Part shown: piece after piece, positions 1 to 5,684 of the stretch
How the letters are laid out: the number at the start of each line of letters is the position of its first letter
Position numbering within the stretch: position 1 is the first letter of the stretch
From: JAGNZR01 sp051646055
GTDB taxonomy: Bacteria > Fusobacteriota > Fusobacteriia > Fusobacteriales > Fusobacteriaceae
Length of the DNA stretch: 9,195 nt
Direction of reading: 5' to 3'
Assembly (NCBI GenBank): GCA_051646055.1
Contig: JBOFCM010000198.1
Coordinates: 1-9,195 of the forward strand
Position numbers and translations under genes: made by a program
The notes under the pieces: model-generated
Databases searched by the model: none
What the model saw: the letters and a program-made list of their open reading frames with translations, nothing else
Told to the model about the DNA's origin: nothing

Positions 1-18
1 AGGAATTTGCCAAGTTAT

Positions 19-94
19 GCTTCTTTAGCTCAGTTGGTAGAGCGCACGACTGTTAATCGTGTTGCCGCTGGTTCGAGTCCAGCAAGAAGCGCCA
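19..94 (+). tRNA. tRNA-Asn (anticodon GUU)
   Basis: This is a complete cloverleaf. The 7-bp acceptor stem pairs 19-25 (GCTTCTT) with 84-90 (AAGAAGC). The D-arm contains GCTC/GAGC around AGTTGGTA. The anticodon stem pairs 45-49 (CACGA) with 57-61 (TCGTG), around the loop CTGTTAA with anticodon GTT at 52-54. The T-stem pairs 67-71 (GCTGG) with 79-83 (CCAGC), around TTCGAGT. The discriminator base is G91, as expected for tRNA-Asn, and CCA is encoded at 92-94. The gene decodes AAC and AAU. A terminator follows 10 bases downstream, so it is the last gene of its transcript. No promoter is visible in the 18 bases before it, so transcription probably enters from outside the window. Confidence 0.97.
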
Positions 95-104
95 TTTAGA
101 ATTT

Positions 105-129
105 AAACCACCTTTGGGTGGTTTTTTTT
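105..129 (+). terminator. Rho-independent terminator after tRNA-Asn
   Basis: An 8-bp stem pairs 105-112 (AAACCACC) with 117-124 (GGTGGTTT) around a TTTG loop. It runs directly into an uninterrupted T tract (122-129). It lies 10 bases after the tRNA CCA end and should end the tRNA transcript before the yccF region. Confidence 0.92.
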
Positions 130-208
130 GTATATAAAAGAATAAATTAAATGAAACTAAGACAAACTACAGTATATTTTTAAAGAAGATTTTTAAAAGA
201 TGAAATAT

Positions 209-214
209 AAGGGG
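209..214 (+). promoter_or_regulatory. Ribosome binding site for the small ORF at 225
   Basis: AAGGGG lies 10 bases before a TTG codon at 225. It is the only Shine-Dalgarno-like site that decides the start of the 41-codon ORF. The spacing is somewhat long but acceptable. No good -35/-10 pair was found between 130 and 209, so how this region is transcribed is unclear. Confidence 0.4.
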
Positions 215-224
215 TTGGTTATTT

Positions 225-350
225 TTGAAAAATAATATTTTTTGGATGACACTTTTTGTGATAAATTTTTTTATTCTTTTTGCAGAGGCTGGTATTTTAA
301 AGGACTTGCTTTCAAATAAAAAATCAAGAAATAATAGGAGGAAATTATGA
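225..350 (+). CDS. Possible small single-pass membrane protein, coupled to yccF
   Basis: I do not recognise this protein. The frame is open for 41 codons from TTG 225 to TGA 348-350; the upstream in-frame stop is at 201-203. An internal ATG at 246 is an alternative start. The translation begins LKNNIFWMTLFVINFFILFA, a strongly hydrophobic stretch long enough for one membrane helix. It ends in a basic tail (KKSRNNRRKL), which by the positive-inside rule suggests a cytoplasmic C-terminus. The stop overlaps the yccF start as ATGA. The yccF Shine-Dalgarno AGGAGG (336-341) is read here as two Arg codons. This layout is typical of translational coupling between genes of one transcript. Against it are the TTG start, the short length and composition: AT-rich DNA reads as hydrophobic by default. 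It may be a real partner of YccF or only a leader reading frame. Confidence 0.42.
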   Translation: MKNNIFWMTLFVINFFILFAEAGILKDLLSNKKSRNNRRKL

Positions 351-727
351 GTTTAATATTAAATATAATCTGGCTATGTATGGGAGGGCTTGTTCTGGCT
401 CTTGAATGGCTTGTAGCAGGGCTTCTTTCCATTGTTTTTATAATTACGTTTCCCTTTGCAGGAGGCTGTTTTGAAATGGCTTCTTCATGTCTTATGCCTT
501 TTGGAAAAGAGGTTGTAGAAAAAAGACTAGAAGGAGAACCGCCAAGACCCATATCAGCTTTTTTTTGGATAATATTTTTTGGGATTTGGCTGGCTATATC
601 TCATATAATATCTGGAATTGCAATGTGTATCACTATAATAGGTATACCTTTGGGAATACAAAACTTTAAACTTGCACAAGTAGCCTTTAATCCTTATAAA
701 TACGGACTTAGAGATAAAAAAATTTAA
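347..727 (+). CDS. yccF: YccF-family (DUF307) inner membrane protein
   Basis: This is a 126-residue integral membrane protein of the YccF family, whose biochemical function is not established. The family carries two copies of a short domain, and both are visible. The first, about residues 6-53 (NIIWL...FPFAGG...LMPFGKE), is diverged. The second, about 74-120, is closer to the family pattern, with GIPLGIQNFKLAQVAFNP at 99-116. Each copy has hydrophobic helices (roughly 4-37 and 71-101) separated by a charged linker (KEVVEKRLEGEPPRP, 54-68). It is somewhat shorter than the enterobacterial protein of about 150 residues. The start at 347 is fixed by AGGAGG five bases upstream. It may be translated together with the small ORF that ends at its start codon. 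A shared terminator separates it from the convergent purine operon. The family assignment is firm; no role is claimed. Confidence 0.9.
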   Translation: MSLILNIIWLCMGGLVLALEWLVAGLLSIVFIITFPFAGGCFEMASSCLMPFGKEVVEKRLEGEPPRPISAFFWIIFFGIWLAISHIISGIAMCITIIGIPLGIQNFKLAQVAFNPYKYGLRDKKI

Positions 728-733
728 TATAAA

Positions 734-778
734 AAAAGAAAGGATTCTAAAGAACTAACTTCTTTAAAATCCTTTTTT
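734..778. terminator. Bidirectional terminator between yccF and guaB
   Basis: A 16-position stem with one C·A mismatch pairs 739-754 with 760-775 around the loop CTAAC. On the + strand it ends in six T (773-778). On the - strand the A-run at 731-737 gives a seven-T tail after the same stem. It lies 6 bases after the yccF stop and about 36 bases beyond the guaB stop. It should therefore end both convergent transcripts, including the whole purine operon. Confidence 0.92.
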
Positions 779-793
779 CAATGGGGTAGAAGT

Positions 794-819
794 AATAAAT
801 TGATTTAAAGCAATTTATT
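794..819. repeat. AT-rich inverted repeat overlapping the guaB stop
   Basis: AATAAATTG (794-802) and CAATTTATT (811-819) form a perfect 9-bp inverted repeat with an 8-base spacer. The guaB stop codon (815-817) lies inside the right arm. There is no T-tract of its own. It sits about 16 bases before the terminator hairpin, so it would be a second weak 3'-end structure on the guaB mRNA. Confidence 0.45.
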
Positions 820-2272
820 TAGAATAATTTGGTGCTTCCTTAGTAATGATAATATCATGAGGGTGACTCTCTTTAAGTCCTGCACCTGTAATTTTTATAA
901 ATTTTCCATTGGTCTTGAGTTCTTCAATTGTAGCAGTTCCACAATATCCCATACCTGCACGAAGTCCTCCACATAGTTGATATACTACATCCTTTAAATC
1001 TCCTTTAAATGCAACACGGCCCTCTATTCCTTCTGGAACAAGTTTTTGAGCATCATTTTGGAAATATCTATCTTTAGATCCTCTTTTCATAGCAGCCATA
1101 GATCCCATTCCAACATATACTTTATATTTTCTTCCTTCATAAATAATCTCTTCACCAGGTGCTTCAGAAGTACCTGCTAGAAGACCTCCAAGCATTACAC
1201 AATCTCCACCGGCTGCAATAGCTTTAACTACATCTCCAGAAAGTTTAATCCCTCCATCAGCAATAACTCCTATTCCACGCGTCTTACAAAGCTCATATAC
1301 ATCATTTACTGCTGTAAGCTGAGGAACGCCTACTCCTGCAACAACTCTTGTTGTACAGATAGAGCCAGGCCCCACTCCCACTTTAACTGCATTGACTCCA
1401 GCATCTATGAGATCGGCTGCAGCTTCAGCAGTTACTATATTTCCTCCGATAAGATCTATATTCGGGAATTTTTCACGGATAGCCTTTATTGTATTAATAA
1501 CCCCTAAAGAATGACCATGAGCAGAATCCACTGTTATGATATCCACACCTGCTTTTATAAGAGCTGCAACTCTTTCAAGAGTATCAGCCCCAACTCCTAC
1601 GGCTCCTCCAACTCTTAGTCTTCCTTGGGAATCTTTACAGGCGTTTGGGTATTCTACTAAATTATCAATATCTTTTATTGTGATAAGTCCTTTTAGGTAT
1701 CCTCCTTCATCTACAATAGGAAGTTTTTCAATTCTATTAAAAAGAAGGATATCCTTTGCTTCTTCAAGAGTAGTTCCTACAGGTGCTGTTACAAGTTTTT
1801 CCTTGGTCATAATATCTGATACTGATTCATCTAGATTCTTTCTGTATTTAAGATCTCGATTGGTAATAATACCGATAAGCTTACCATTCTCTTCAACTAC
1901 TGGAAGTCCAGAGATTTTGTAACGTCTCATAATATCTTCTGCATCCCCTAGTCTAGAATCTTTTTTTAAAGTGACAGGATTTTTAATCATACCACTTTCG
2001 TTTCTTTTAACACGATCCACTTCAGCAGCTTGATCAGCTATGCTCATATTTTTATGGATAAATCCTATTCCTCCCTGACGTGCAAGGGCGATAGCAAGAT
2101 CTCCTTCTGTAACGGTATCCATAGCGGCACTTAAAATAGGAACATTCAGTGTGATATTTTTGGTAAGCCTTGTTTTGAGACTTACTTCATGTGGAAGAAC
2201 CTCTGACCTTCCAGGGACAAGTAGTACATCATCAAAAGTTATAGCTTCTTTAATAATTTTTCCATTCATCAT
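815..2272 (-). CDS. guaB: Inosine-5'-monophosphate dehydrogenase
   Basis: GuaB oxidises IMP to XMP with NAD+, the committed step of GMP synthesis, in the cytoplasm. The 485 residues match the usual bacterial length. The N-terminal barrel starts TFDDVLLVPGRSEVLP (12-27). A pair of CBS domains occupies about 97-205. The barrel then resumes with the active-site loop GPGSICTTRV (301-310), where Cys306 is the catalytic nucleophile. DGGI (339-342) and GGLLAGT (362-368) belong to the phosphate-binding region. The flap has SKDRYFQ (399-405), with the catalytic Arg402/Tyr403 pair, followed by VPEGIEG (412-418). The first of two adjacent ATG codons is chosen because AGGAG ends 9 bases before it. It lies 28 bases after purD with no terminator between, so it can be read as the last gene of the pur operon. 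A strong promoter in the end of purD probably also drives it alone. Confidence 0.98.
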   Translation of the reverse strand: MMNGKIIKEAITFDDVLLVPGRSEVLPHEVSLKTRLTKNITLNVPILSAAMDTVTEGDLAIALARQGGIGFIHKNMSIADQAAEVDRVKRNESGMIKNPVTLKKDSRLGDAEDIMRRYKISGLPVVEENGKLIGIITNRDLKYRKNLDESVSDIMTKEKLVTAPVGTTLEEAKDILLFNRIEKLPIVDEGGYLKGLITIKDIDNLVEYPNACKDSQGRLRVGGAVGVGADTLERVAALIKAGVDIITVDSAHGHSLGVINTIKAIREKFPNIDLIGGNIVTAEAAADLIDAGVNAVKVGVGPGSICTTRVVAGVGVPQLTAVNDVYELCKTRGIGVIADGGIKLSGDVVKAIAAGGDCVMLGGLLAGTSEAPGEEIIYEGRKYKVYVGMGSMAAMKRGSKDRYFQNDAQKLVPEGIEGRVAFKGDLKDVVYQLCGGLRAGMGYCGTATIEELKTNGKFIKITGAGLKESHPHDIIITKEAPNYSK

Positions 2273-2300
2273 AATAAATCTCTCCTTCTCTTACCAATTT

Positions 2301-3557
2301 TTAAATATTTCCGTCATTATAGCACGACTTGCTTCCAATGTCATCACGAAAAAAAAGTTTTTTACAATTTATTTTTCTTAACTCTTCATAAACTCTTTGT
2401 TTAGCTTGATTTAAAGTGTCACCAAAAACTATAGGAATAAGTACTCTTCCTCCTCCTGTAACAAGATTCCCGAAGGAATCTTTCGATGTTCCCATATGAA
2501 AAAGTAGAGTTTCGGAGGAGAGATTGCCTACTTTTATCTCAGCTCCTAAGGTTGAAGATAAGGGATAATTTTCTGAAGCCATTACAGCTCCAAGAGTATA
2601 TCTCTTATCCCAGGAAAGCTCGCTGAGATTTCCCTTTAAAAGTCCAAGAATTACCTCTAAAAGATCATTTTCAAGTCTAGGAAGAATAGCTTCGGCTTCT
2701 GGATCTCCAAAACGTGCATTAAATTCTATTGTTTTTACTCCAGAATCTGTAAGCATAATTCCACCGAAAAGAAACCCAGTAAAAGGAATTCCTTCTTTAG
2801 AAAGAGCCTTAGCCATAGGAACCATAATTTCTTTCATAGTCTCTCGAATAATATTAGCGTCTATTCTATCTACCGGGGAATAAACTCCCATTCCACCAGT
2901 GTTCGGTCCCTTATCACCATTATATGCTCTTTTATGATCTTGAGCAGCATCCAAAGGTATTACAAGTTCTCCGTGAACAAGGGCTATAAGAGAAAATTCA
3001 AAACCTTCAAGTTTTTCTTCTATAACAACTCTATTCTCCCCTTTGGAGAAGGCACTTTCCAGAGCTTCCATAGCTTCTTCCAAAGTTTCGGCGACAGTAA
3101 CTCCTTTCCCGGCACAAAGTCCATCCTCTTTAATTACAATGGGGGCTCCCATTTTTTTTACATAATCTTTGGCAGAAAAAAGTTCAGTAAAAGTTGAATA
3201 GGCTGCTGTAGGTATATTATACTTTTTCATTATCTCCTTGGCAAAATCCTTGCTCGATTCGATTTTGGCAGAAGCAGCAGTGGGAGCAAAAATTTTAAGA
3301 TTTCTTTTTTTAAATTCGTCAGCTATGCCTAAAGCAAGAGAACTTTCAGGACCTACAACAGTAAGATCTATATTGTTTTCCTGTGCAAAGTCTGCAAGAG
3401 AAATGATATCACACTCATCAATAGGGACATTTACACCTAACTCTTCCGTTCCAGGATTTCCAGGAGCGACATATATTTTAGAAATTTTCTCACCTTGAGA
3501 AATTTTCCAGGCTAAGGCATGTTCACGACCGCCCTTTCCCACGATTAAAACTTTCAT
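2301..3557 (-). CDS. purD: Phosphoribosylamine-glycine ligase (GAR synthetase)
   Basis: PurD joins glycine to phosphoribosylamine using ATP, forming GAR, the second step of de novo purine synthesis. The 418 residues include an N-terminal domain starting MKVLIVGKGGREHALAWK. The ATP-grasp fold carries VIKEDGLCAGKGV (141-153), GPNTGGMGVYSPV (217-229), GFLFGGIMLT (261-270) and the metal/ATP segment EFNARFGDPE (278-287). The C-terminal domain has GAVMASENYP (323-332) and TGGGRVL (367-373). The ATG at 3557 is chosen over an in-frame TTG at 3569 because GGAGG (3563-3567) lies five bases before it and overlaps the longer version. The family normally ends a few residues after R-x-DIG. Here RDDIG (404-408) is followed by ten residues ending CYNDGNI, and these codons hold the guaB promoter. 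It starts 16 bases after purH. Confidence 0.98.
   Translation of the reverse strand: MKVLIVGKGGREHALAWKISQGEKISKIYVAPGNPGTEELGVNVPIDECDIISLADFAQENNIDLTVVGPESSLALGIADEFKKRNLKIFAPTAASAKIESSKDFAKEIMKKYNIPTAAYSTFTELFSAKDYVKKMGAPIVIKEDGLCAGKGVTVAETLEEAMEALESAFSKGENRVVIEEKLEGFEFSLIALVHGELVIPLDAAQDHKRAYNGDKGPNTGGMGVYSPVDRIDANIIRETMKEIMVPMAKALSKEGIPFTGFLFGGIMLTDSGVKTIEFNARFGDPEAEAILPRLENDLLEVILGLLKGNLSELSWDKRYTLGAVMASENYPLSSTLGAEIKVGNLSSETLLFHMGTSKDSFGNLVTGGGRVLIPIVFGDTLNQAKQRVYEELRKINCKKLFFRDDIGSKSCYNDGNI
2316..2344 (-). promoter_or_regulatory. Candidate guaB promoter inside the 3' end of purD
   Basis: Read on the - strand there is ATGACA (2339-2344; five of six to the TTGACA -35 box), a 17-bp spacer, then TATAAT (2316-2321). 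TGC stands immediately before TATAAT, giving an extended -10. The expected start of transcription is near 2309, leaving a leader of about 37 bases with the AGGAG site of guaB. The element lies wholly within purD codons; the -10 is read as Tyr-Asn. A chance match inside purD at 3216-3244 shows that such sequences also arise randomly in this DNA. The position directly upstream of guaB and the TGn motif make this one more credible. Confidence 0.68.
2463..2482 (-). repeat. Hairpin with cUUCGg tetraloop inside purD
   Basis: On the - strand (the mRNA sense) AAGATTCC and GGAATCTT form a perfect 8-bp stem around TTCG, closed by a C-G pair. C(UUCG)G is a known extra-stable RNA tetraloop. It is read as Lys-Asp-Ser-Phe-Gly-Asn-Leu near PurD residues 359-365. 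No T tract follows, so it is not an intrinsic terminator. Any role in mRNA stability or processing upstream of guaB is inference. Confidence 0.5.
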
Positions 3558-3573
3558 AATTTCCTCCAAAATA

Positions 3574-5103
3574 TTAGTGTTTAAAGTGTCTCATACCTGT
3601 AAAAATCATGGCGATTCCATGTTTGTTGCATTCATCAATGGATAGCTGGTCTTTTATAGAACCACCGGGCTGGATAATGGCAGTAATTCCATGCTGTACT
3701 GCCAATTCTACACTGTCACTCATAGGAAAAAAGGCATCAGAGGCTAAAACACATCCCCTTGACTCCTCTTTGGCAGAATTAATAGCGATATTCACTGAAC
3801 CTACCCTGTTCATCTGTCCTGCTCCTATTCCAAAGGTCTGGCCATTTTTTCCTAAGACAATGGCATTAGATTTAACATGTTTTACAACTTTCCATGTAAA
3901 GAGAAGATCTTTCATCTCTTGTTCAGTAGGCTTTCTTTCTGTGACATATTTGAGAGATTCAACTTCTAAGATGCCTTTATCTCTCTCTTGAATAAGAGCT
4001 CCATCATCAACAGTTACAATATTTTTTAGGTTGATAGCTTGTTTTGTCATATCTAATTTCAATATTCTTAAATTTTTCTTTTTTCTAAAAATTTCAAGAG
4101 CTTCCTCAGTGTAATCAGGTGCAACGATAACTTCCAGGAAAAGTTCTCCCATTTTTATAGCTGTTGAAGCATCAATAATTTCATTGACAGCGATAATTCC
4201 TCCGAAAATAGATATAGGATCTGCATTATAAGCTTTTTTCCAGGCGGTAGATAGATCTTTTCCACTACCAACTCCGCATGGATTCATATGTTTAACTGCA
4301 ACAACAGCAGTTTCTGAAAACTCTTTAAGGATATTTATTGCAGCGTTAGTGTCCTGGATATTGTTATATGAAAGCTCCTTTCCGTTGAGCTGAATAGCTT
4401 GAGCGAGGGATGCCTCTCCCACAGCATTTTTATAAAAAGCGGCCTCCTGATGAGGATTTTCCCCATACCTCATATCCTGAACTTTTTCATAGGTTACAGT
4501 GTAAGTCTCTGGAAATTTTTCTCCGCATTGCTCAGTAAGGTAGTTTCCAATCAAGGCATCATAAGCAGCTGTGTGACGGAAAACTTTAGCTGCCAAATAA
4601 TTTTTTGTCTTTTCATATGTGTCACCGTGCTCCTTGATTTCATGAAGAACTTTAGGGTAATCTTCAGGATCTACACAGACAGTGACAAACTTGTGATTTT
4701 TAGCAGCTGACCGGAGCATACTAGGTCCTCCGATATCTATATTTTCTATAAGTTCTTCATGAGTAACACCATCTTTTTTGAGGGTTTCTTTAAAAGGATA
4801 GAGATTAACAGCAACTAAATCTATGAGTTCGATGGAATTATTTTTTAAGGCTTCTAAATGCTCTTTGTTGTCTCTTACACAGAGAAGTCCTCCGTGGACA
4901 TTGGGGTGAAGAGTTTTTACTCTTCCGTCCATAATCTCTGGAAATCCAGTTATATCAGAGATGTTTATAGGATTAAATCCCATCTCTTTTAAAGTTTTTT
5001 CAGTTCCACCGGTAGATATAATCTCATATCCGTTTTCAACTAATCCTAAGGCAAATTCCTTAAGACCTCTTTTATCTGAAACACTAACAAGTGCACGCTT
5101 CAT
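3574..5103 (-). CDS. purH: Bifunctional AICAR transformylase / IMP cyclohydrolase
   Basis: PurH performs the last two steps to IMP: formyl transfer from 10-formyl-THF to AICAR, then ring closure of FAICAR. The 509 residues match the usual length. The N-terminal MGS-like cyclohydrolase domain (about 1-200) has SVSDKRGL (7-14), STGGT (30-34), GFPEIMDGRVKTLHPNVHGG (53-72) and NIDIGGPSMLRSAAKN (121-136). The C-terminal transformylase domain has MRYGENPHQ (211-219), the catalytic Lys271-His272 in AVKHMNPCGVG, and the usual ending (PGGSIKDQ, then FTGMRHFKH). The start follows AGGGGG by four bases, and this site overlaps the purN stop codon (TAGGGGG). The gap to purN is 8 bases and to purD 16 bases. 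Its product IMP is the substrate of GuaB, encoded at the end of the same gene row. Confidence 0.98.
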   Translation of the reverse strand: MKRALVSVSDKRGLKEFALGLVENGYEIISTGGTEKTLKEMGFNPINISDITGFPEIMDGRVKTLHPNVHGGLLCVRDNKEHLEALKNNSIELIDLVAVNLYPFKETLKKDGVTHEELIENIDIGGPSMLRSAAKNHKFVTVCVDPEDYPKVLHEIKEHGDTYEKTKNYLAAKVFRHTAAYDALIGNYLTEQCGEKFPETYTVTYEKVQDMRYGENPHQEAAFYKNAVGEASLAQAIQLNGKELSYNNIQDTNAAINILKEFSETAVVAVKHMNPCGVGSGKDLSTAWKKAYNADPISIFGGIIAVNEIIDASTAIKMGELFLEVIVAPDYTEEALEIFRKKKNLRILKLDMTKQAINLKNIVTVDDGALIQERDKGILEVESLKYVTERKPTEQEMKDLLFTWKVVKHVKSNAIVLGKNGQTFGIGAGQMNRVGSVNIAINSAKEESRGCVLASDAFFPMSDSVELAVQHGITAIIQPGGSIKDQLSIDECNKHGIAMIFTGMRHFKH

Positions 5104-5111
5104 AAATCCCC

Positions 5112-5684
5112 CTATAAATTTTCACAAATTTTATTTAAAACCATAGGATAGATACGGTGCTCTATCCTATGAATAGTTTTCTCAAGATGAGAGAGAGGTT
5201 TATCTCTCTCTATAATAACTCTTTCCTGATAAATAATCTCACCTGTATCTATTCCCGAATCCACATAATGGATGGTTACCCCTGTTTTTGGGGCCTTAGA
5301 AAGATAGGCATCTTCAATTCCATTTTTCCCCGGAAACTCAGGAAGATAAGCAGGATGAATATTAATTATTCTATTTTGATAATTATTTAATAAGACATCT
5401 CCTATAATCCTCATATAACCAGCTAAAGCTATAATTTCAATCTCTTTTTTTCTGAGAATCCCTACAATTGCTTCTTCAAAGCAGGATTTGTTTTCGTAAT
5501 CTTTTGGATTAAGGAAAAGGGTAGTAATATCAAAATTTTCACCCTTTTTTAGTACTCCAGCATCTTCTTTATCAGAGATAAGGAGCTCGACACTATATTT
5601 TGAATTATTATTTTTTCTCTGTTCTTCTACAAGTTTTTCGAAATTTGATCCATTTCCTGAAGCGAATACAGCCACTTTTACCAT
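5112..5684 (-). CDS. purN: Phosphoribosylglycinamide formyltransferase (GART)
   Basis: PurN transfers the formyl group of 10-formyl-THF to GAR, giving FGAR, the third step of the pathway. The 190-residue length fits the family. The N-terminal phosphate-binding loop is FASGNGSNF (7-15), and LAGYMRII (87-94) follows. The catalytic triad is visible as Asn108 and His110 in IINIHPAYLPEFPG (106-119) and Asp146 in VDSGIDTGEI (141-150). The C-terminal IHRIEHRIYP (171-180) is also family-typical. The gene overlaps purM by 7 bases (its ATG lies within the purM codons before TAA). AAGGAG, 10 bases upstream inside purM, serves as its binding site. Its TAG stop forms part of the purH ribosome binding site. 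Confidence 0.97.
   Translation of the reverse strand: MVKVAVFASGNGSNFEKLVEEQRKNNNSKYSVELLISDKEDAGVLKKGENFDITTLFLNPKDYENKSCFEEAIVGILRKKEIEIIALAGYMRIIGDVLLNNYQNRIINIHPAYLPEFPGKNGIEDAYLSKAPKTGVTIHYVDSGIDTGEIIYQERVIIERDKPLSHLEKTIHRIEHRIYPMVLNKICENL
5142..5171 (-). repeat. Perfect 11-bp inverted repeat inside purN
   Basis: CATAGGATAGA (5142-5152) and TCTATCCTATG (5161-5171) are exact reverse complements separated by 8 bases. In the mRNA this gives a hairpin 38 bases before the purH start codon. It falls on codons of the conserved IHRIEHRIYPM segment (residues 171-181), so protein constraint could explain part of it. No T tract follows. It neither contains nor pairs with the purH ribosome binding site. 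Confidence 0.5.

Noticed and set aside
130..224. Promoter search upstream of the small ORF and yccF.
   Set aside because: TATATT at 173-178 and TATAAG at 206-211 lack any acceptable -35 at 16-18 bp, so no promoter is called.
151..235. Tiny ATG frames (10-11 codons) at 151 and 200 upstream of yccF.
   Set aside because: Too short, with no adequate ribosome binding site and no recognisable leader-peptide or attenuator structure after them.
1745..1756. 12-bp palindrome AAGGATATCCTT inside guaB.
   Set aside because: Short, mid-gene, no second copy seen and no promoter nearby; likely chance.
1536..1922. Long + strand open frames opposite guaB (also opposite purD and purH, for example 3608-3991).
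   Set aside because: They are antisense to firmly identified genes, have no convincing ribosome binding sites, and their translations are low-complexity mirrors of the real proteins.
2349..2363. Homopolymer tracts (eight A then six T on the + strand) near the end of purD, as a possible frameshift or slippage site.
   Set aside because: PurD family sequence is in the same frame on both sides (EELRK before, RDDIG after), so there is no sign of a frameshift. Slippage cannot be judged from sequence alone.
3216..3244. Promoter-like TTGCCA, 17 bp, TATAAT on the - strand inside purD.
   Set aside because: It matches 11 of 12 consensus bases, but it lies about 940 bases from the next gene start, lacks the TGn extension, and its -10 is made of codons of the conserved KKYNIPTA stretch. 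I treat it as a chance match and as a caution for promoter calls in this AT-rich DNA.
3558..3569. Upstream TTG start for purD adding four residues.
   Set aside because: The added codons overlap the GGAGG ribosome binding site of the ATG at 3557, which begins the family-typical MKVLIVGKGG.
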